Positions 62,988-64,000 of a DNA stretch of 64,000 bases are shown one piece after another. Below the pieces are notes generated by a model that saw nothing but the letters and a program-made list of their open reading frames with translations, was not told the DNA's origin and did no database searches. Positions within the stretch are counted from its first letter, which is position 1, and each line of letters begins with the position of its first letter. The position numbers were made by a program, and so were the translations under genes. This stretch comes from Sulfobacillus acidophilus DSM 10332 (GTDB taxonomy: Bacteria > Bacillota > Sulfobacillia > Sulfobacillales > Sulfobacillaceae), in the NCBI GenBank assembly GCA_000237975.1, contig CP003179.1, forward strand, positions 3,254,270 through 3,318,269, written 5' to 3'.

Positions 62988-63428
62988 TTAACGACCGTCG
63001 TCCCCGCCAGCCGTTCCAACGATAGGGGCTTCATGATCTGGTCCCTCCTCTTCGGTTGCTTGTGCCCATTGCGTGAGCCGTTGAATGACGCCACGAGTTA
63101 ATCGGCTCGGCGTTGATGAGCCCGCCGTGATCGCAATCCGGCGAAATCGGCTCCAGTCGTACTGCGTCAAGTCATGGGCGGAGTCCACGCGAAATGCCGG
63201 GATACCGCCTTGGCGCGACGCGACCTCCACAAGCTTTTTGGTATTATTGCTGCGCTCGTCGCCGACAACGACCACTGCGTCGACCCGGCGACTGACGTCA
63301 TATACTGCACGCTGCCGTAACTGGGTAGCCGGGCAAATTTCGTTAAACACGATAACCGACGAATACCGGGCACGAATGGCATCAACCACATCTTGGGTAT
63401 CCCATTGACTCAGAGTCGTTTGGGTCAC
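62988..63428 (-). pseudogene. ispH: IspH C-terminal half only
   Basis: The frame matches the last half of 4-hydroxy-3-methylbut-2-enyl diphosphate reductase of the MEP pathway: VTQTTLSQWD, FNEICPATQLRQRAVY (third cluster Cys), VVVGDERSNNTKKLVEVA and ITAGSSTPSRLT. The N-terminal half, with two cluster Cys and the substrate-binding His and Glu residues, is absent. An in-frame TAG lies just upstream of the GTG, and the 174 bases upstream show only degenerate frames. It cannot be a working enzyme by itself; a complete gene should exist elsewhere. Confidence 0.82.
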
Positions 63429-63602
63429 CCACTATCGGTGTTTACGCTTACGAAGGCCAATGTGCGCGCAATCCGGCGGGGGCAACGAGCGTCCGTCTTC
63501 CCGACTCCAAGTGCCAAGGGCCAATCGGGGAACCATAGATCGTGCCAAAACGCACCTTCAGCACAATTAGGTTCCCGCGCCACCAACGACACAGGCCGCC
63601 GT

Positions 63603-63911
63603 TTACACAAATCCAAAATAGCGTTTGGCATCGTCCAACATCATCGACGGATCCCAGGGCGGCGACCAGACCACATTGACGTTCGCCTCTTTGACACCGT
63701 CCAGAGCCATCAGCCGCTCGTAAGTGCCCTCTTTAATGTAGTTTGTCGCGGGACACCCCGGTGTCGTCATGGTCATCACCAAATCGATGACCCCGTCGTC
63801 CTTGATGTCAATACCGTAGATCAGTCCCAAATCGACGATATTGTACCCCAATTCGGGATCAATCACGTCTTTAAGCGCTTCGCGGATCACATCTTCTGTC
63901 AGCTGGCTCAT
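63603..63911 (-). CDS. MIP18/SufT-like (DUF59) iron-sulfur assembly protein
   Basis: A 102-residue protein of the MIP18 family: VIDPELGYNIVDLGLIYGIDI, VMTMTTPGCPATNYIKEG with the conserved Cys, and VWSPPWDPSMMLDDAKRYFG. Related proteins help mature Fe-S clusters (SufT) or oxygenase components (PaaD). The ATG follows GGGGGAGG and overlaps the upstream stop by ATGA. Confidence 0.92.
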   Translation of the reverse strand: MSQLTEDVIREALKDVIDPELGYNIVDLGLIYGIDIKDDGVIDLVMTMTTPGCPATNYIKEGTYERLMALDGVKEANVNVVWSPPWDPSMMLDDAKRYFGFV

Positions 63912-64000
63912 CTTTTTGAACCTCCCCCATTCTTAACCGCCGGGACGGCCGGCGAACCCTCGGCCATGCCCAAATCCGGTTCCTGACCGTGCCGAACGTG
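63908..64000 (-). CDS. C-terminal end of an upstream gene
   Basis: Thirty codons open to the right window edge, reading HVRHGQEPDLGMAEGSPAVP then AVKNGGGSKR and stop. The stop overlaps the start of the MIP18-family gene by ATGA, which supports a real coupled gene. The tail is low-complexity, so its identity cannot be given. Confidence 0.45.
   Translation of the reverse strand, partial: HVRHGQEPDLGMAEGSPAVPAVKNGGGSKR

Noticed and set aside
1-64000. tRNA, rRNA or riboswitch genes
   Set aside because: None was recognised by eye; a covariance-model scan would be decisive and could not be run.

Overview
The window looks like chromosome of a Sulfobacillus-like thermoacidophilic, spore-forming Firmicute. 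The evidence is indirect but consistent: a cytoplasm-type sedolisin acid protease, a sulfurtransferase/CoA-disulfide-reductase operon, the sporulation/stress trio yhbH-spoVR-prkA, strong Gram-positive Shine-Dalgarno sites with many GTG/TTG starts, and moderately high GC. No rRNA or tRNA gene was recognised.

Layout. 1-6.1 kb: a type I-B CRISPR-Cas locus, transcribed leftwards: leader, 27-repeat array, cas6, cas8b, cas7 and the first 23 codons of cas5 at the window edge. 6.1-13.7 kb: a NatAB-like ABC exporter, a DUF2231 membrane protein, an M61 peptidase with PDZ domain, a sedolisin, a zinc-ribbon protein and an enoyl-CoA hydratase that lacks a normal start codon. 13.8-16.4 kb: a mobile-element zone with an IS66-type remnant and a complete IS110 element that cuts the end of an unknown gene. 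16.8-29.4 kb: exopolysaccharide functions: SGNH hydrolase, initiating sugar phosphotransferase, a MacB-like ABC fusion, and a tightly overlapping seven-gene operon (five glycosyltransferases, an O-antigen-polymerase-like protein, an epimerase). 29.6-36.5 kb: a secreted GH18 protein with an inserted peptidoglycan-binding domain, a lipoprotein, a GH15 protein and a triple peptidoglycan-binding protein. 36.6-40.9 kb: prkA, spoVR, yhbH. 41-49 kb: a small ribbon-helix-helix gene, a 2-hydroxyacid dehydrogenase, two DUF202 proteins, an acyl-CoA ligase, an EamA transporter, two more glycosyltransferases and two unknown genes. 49.3-53.2 kb: a rhodanese plus CoA-disulfide-reductase operon whose reductase is split by a second IS110 copy. 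53.5-58.2 kb: an EAL protein, ribokinase-like kinase, phosphofructokinase, an unknown protein and an AhpD-like protein. 58.4-64 kb: HicBA, a NirK-like copper lipoprotein and a zone of damaged genes (IS110-like remnant, truncated moaA, C-terminal half of ispH), ending with a MIP18-family protein.

The most informative observation concerns the two 1,548-bp IS110 copies. Each has a 268-bp non-coding left end that folds into hairpins. One loop carries an 11-base match to the target site restored by removing the copy at 50.8 kb. A second loop carries a 9-base match to the element's own joined ends. This is the layout expected of a bridge RNA, with the insertion scar that it would have programmed still readable in the same window.
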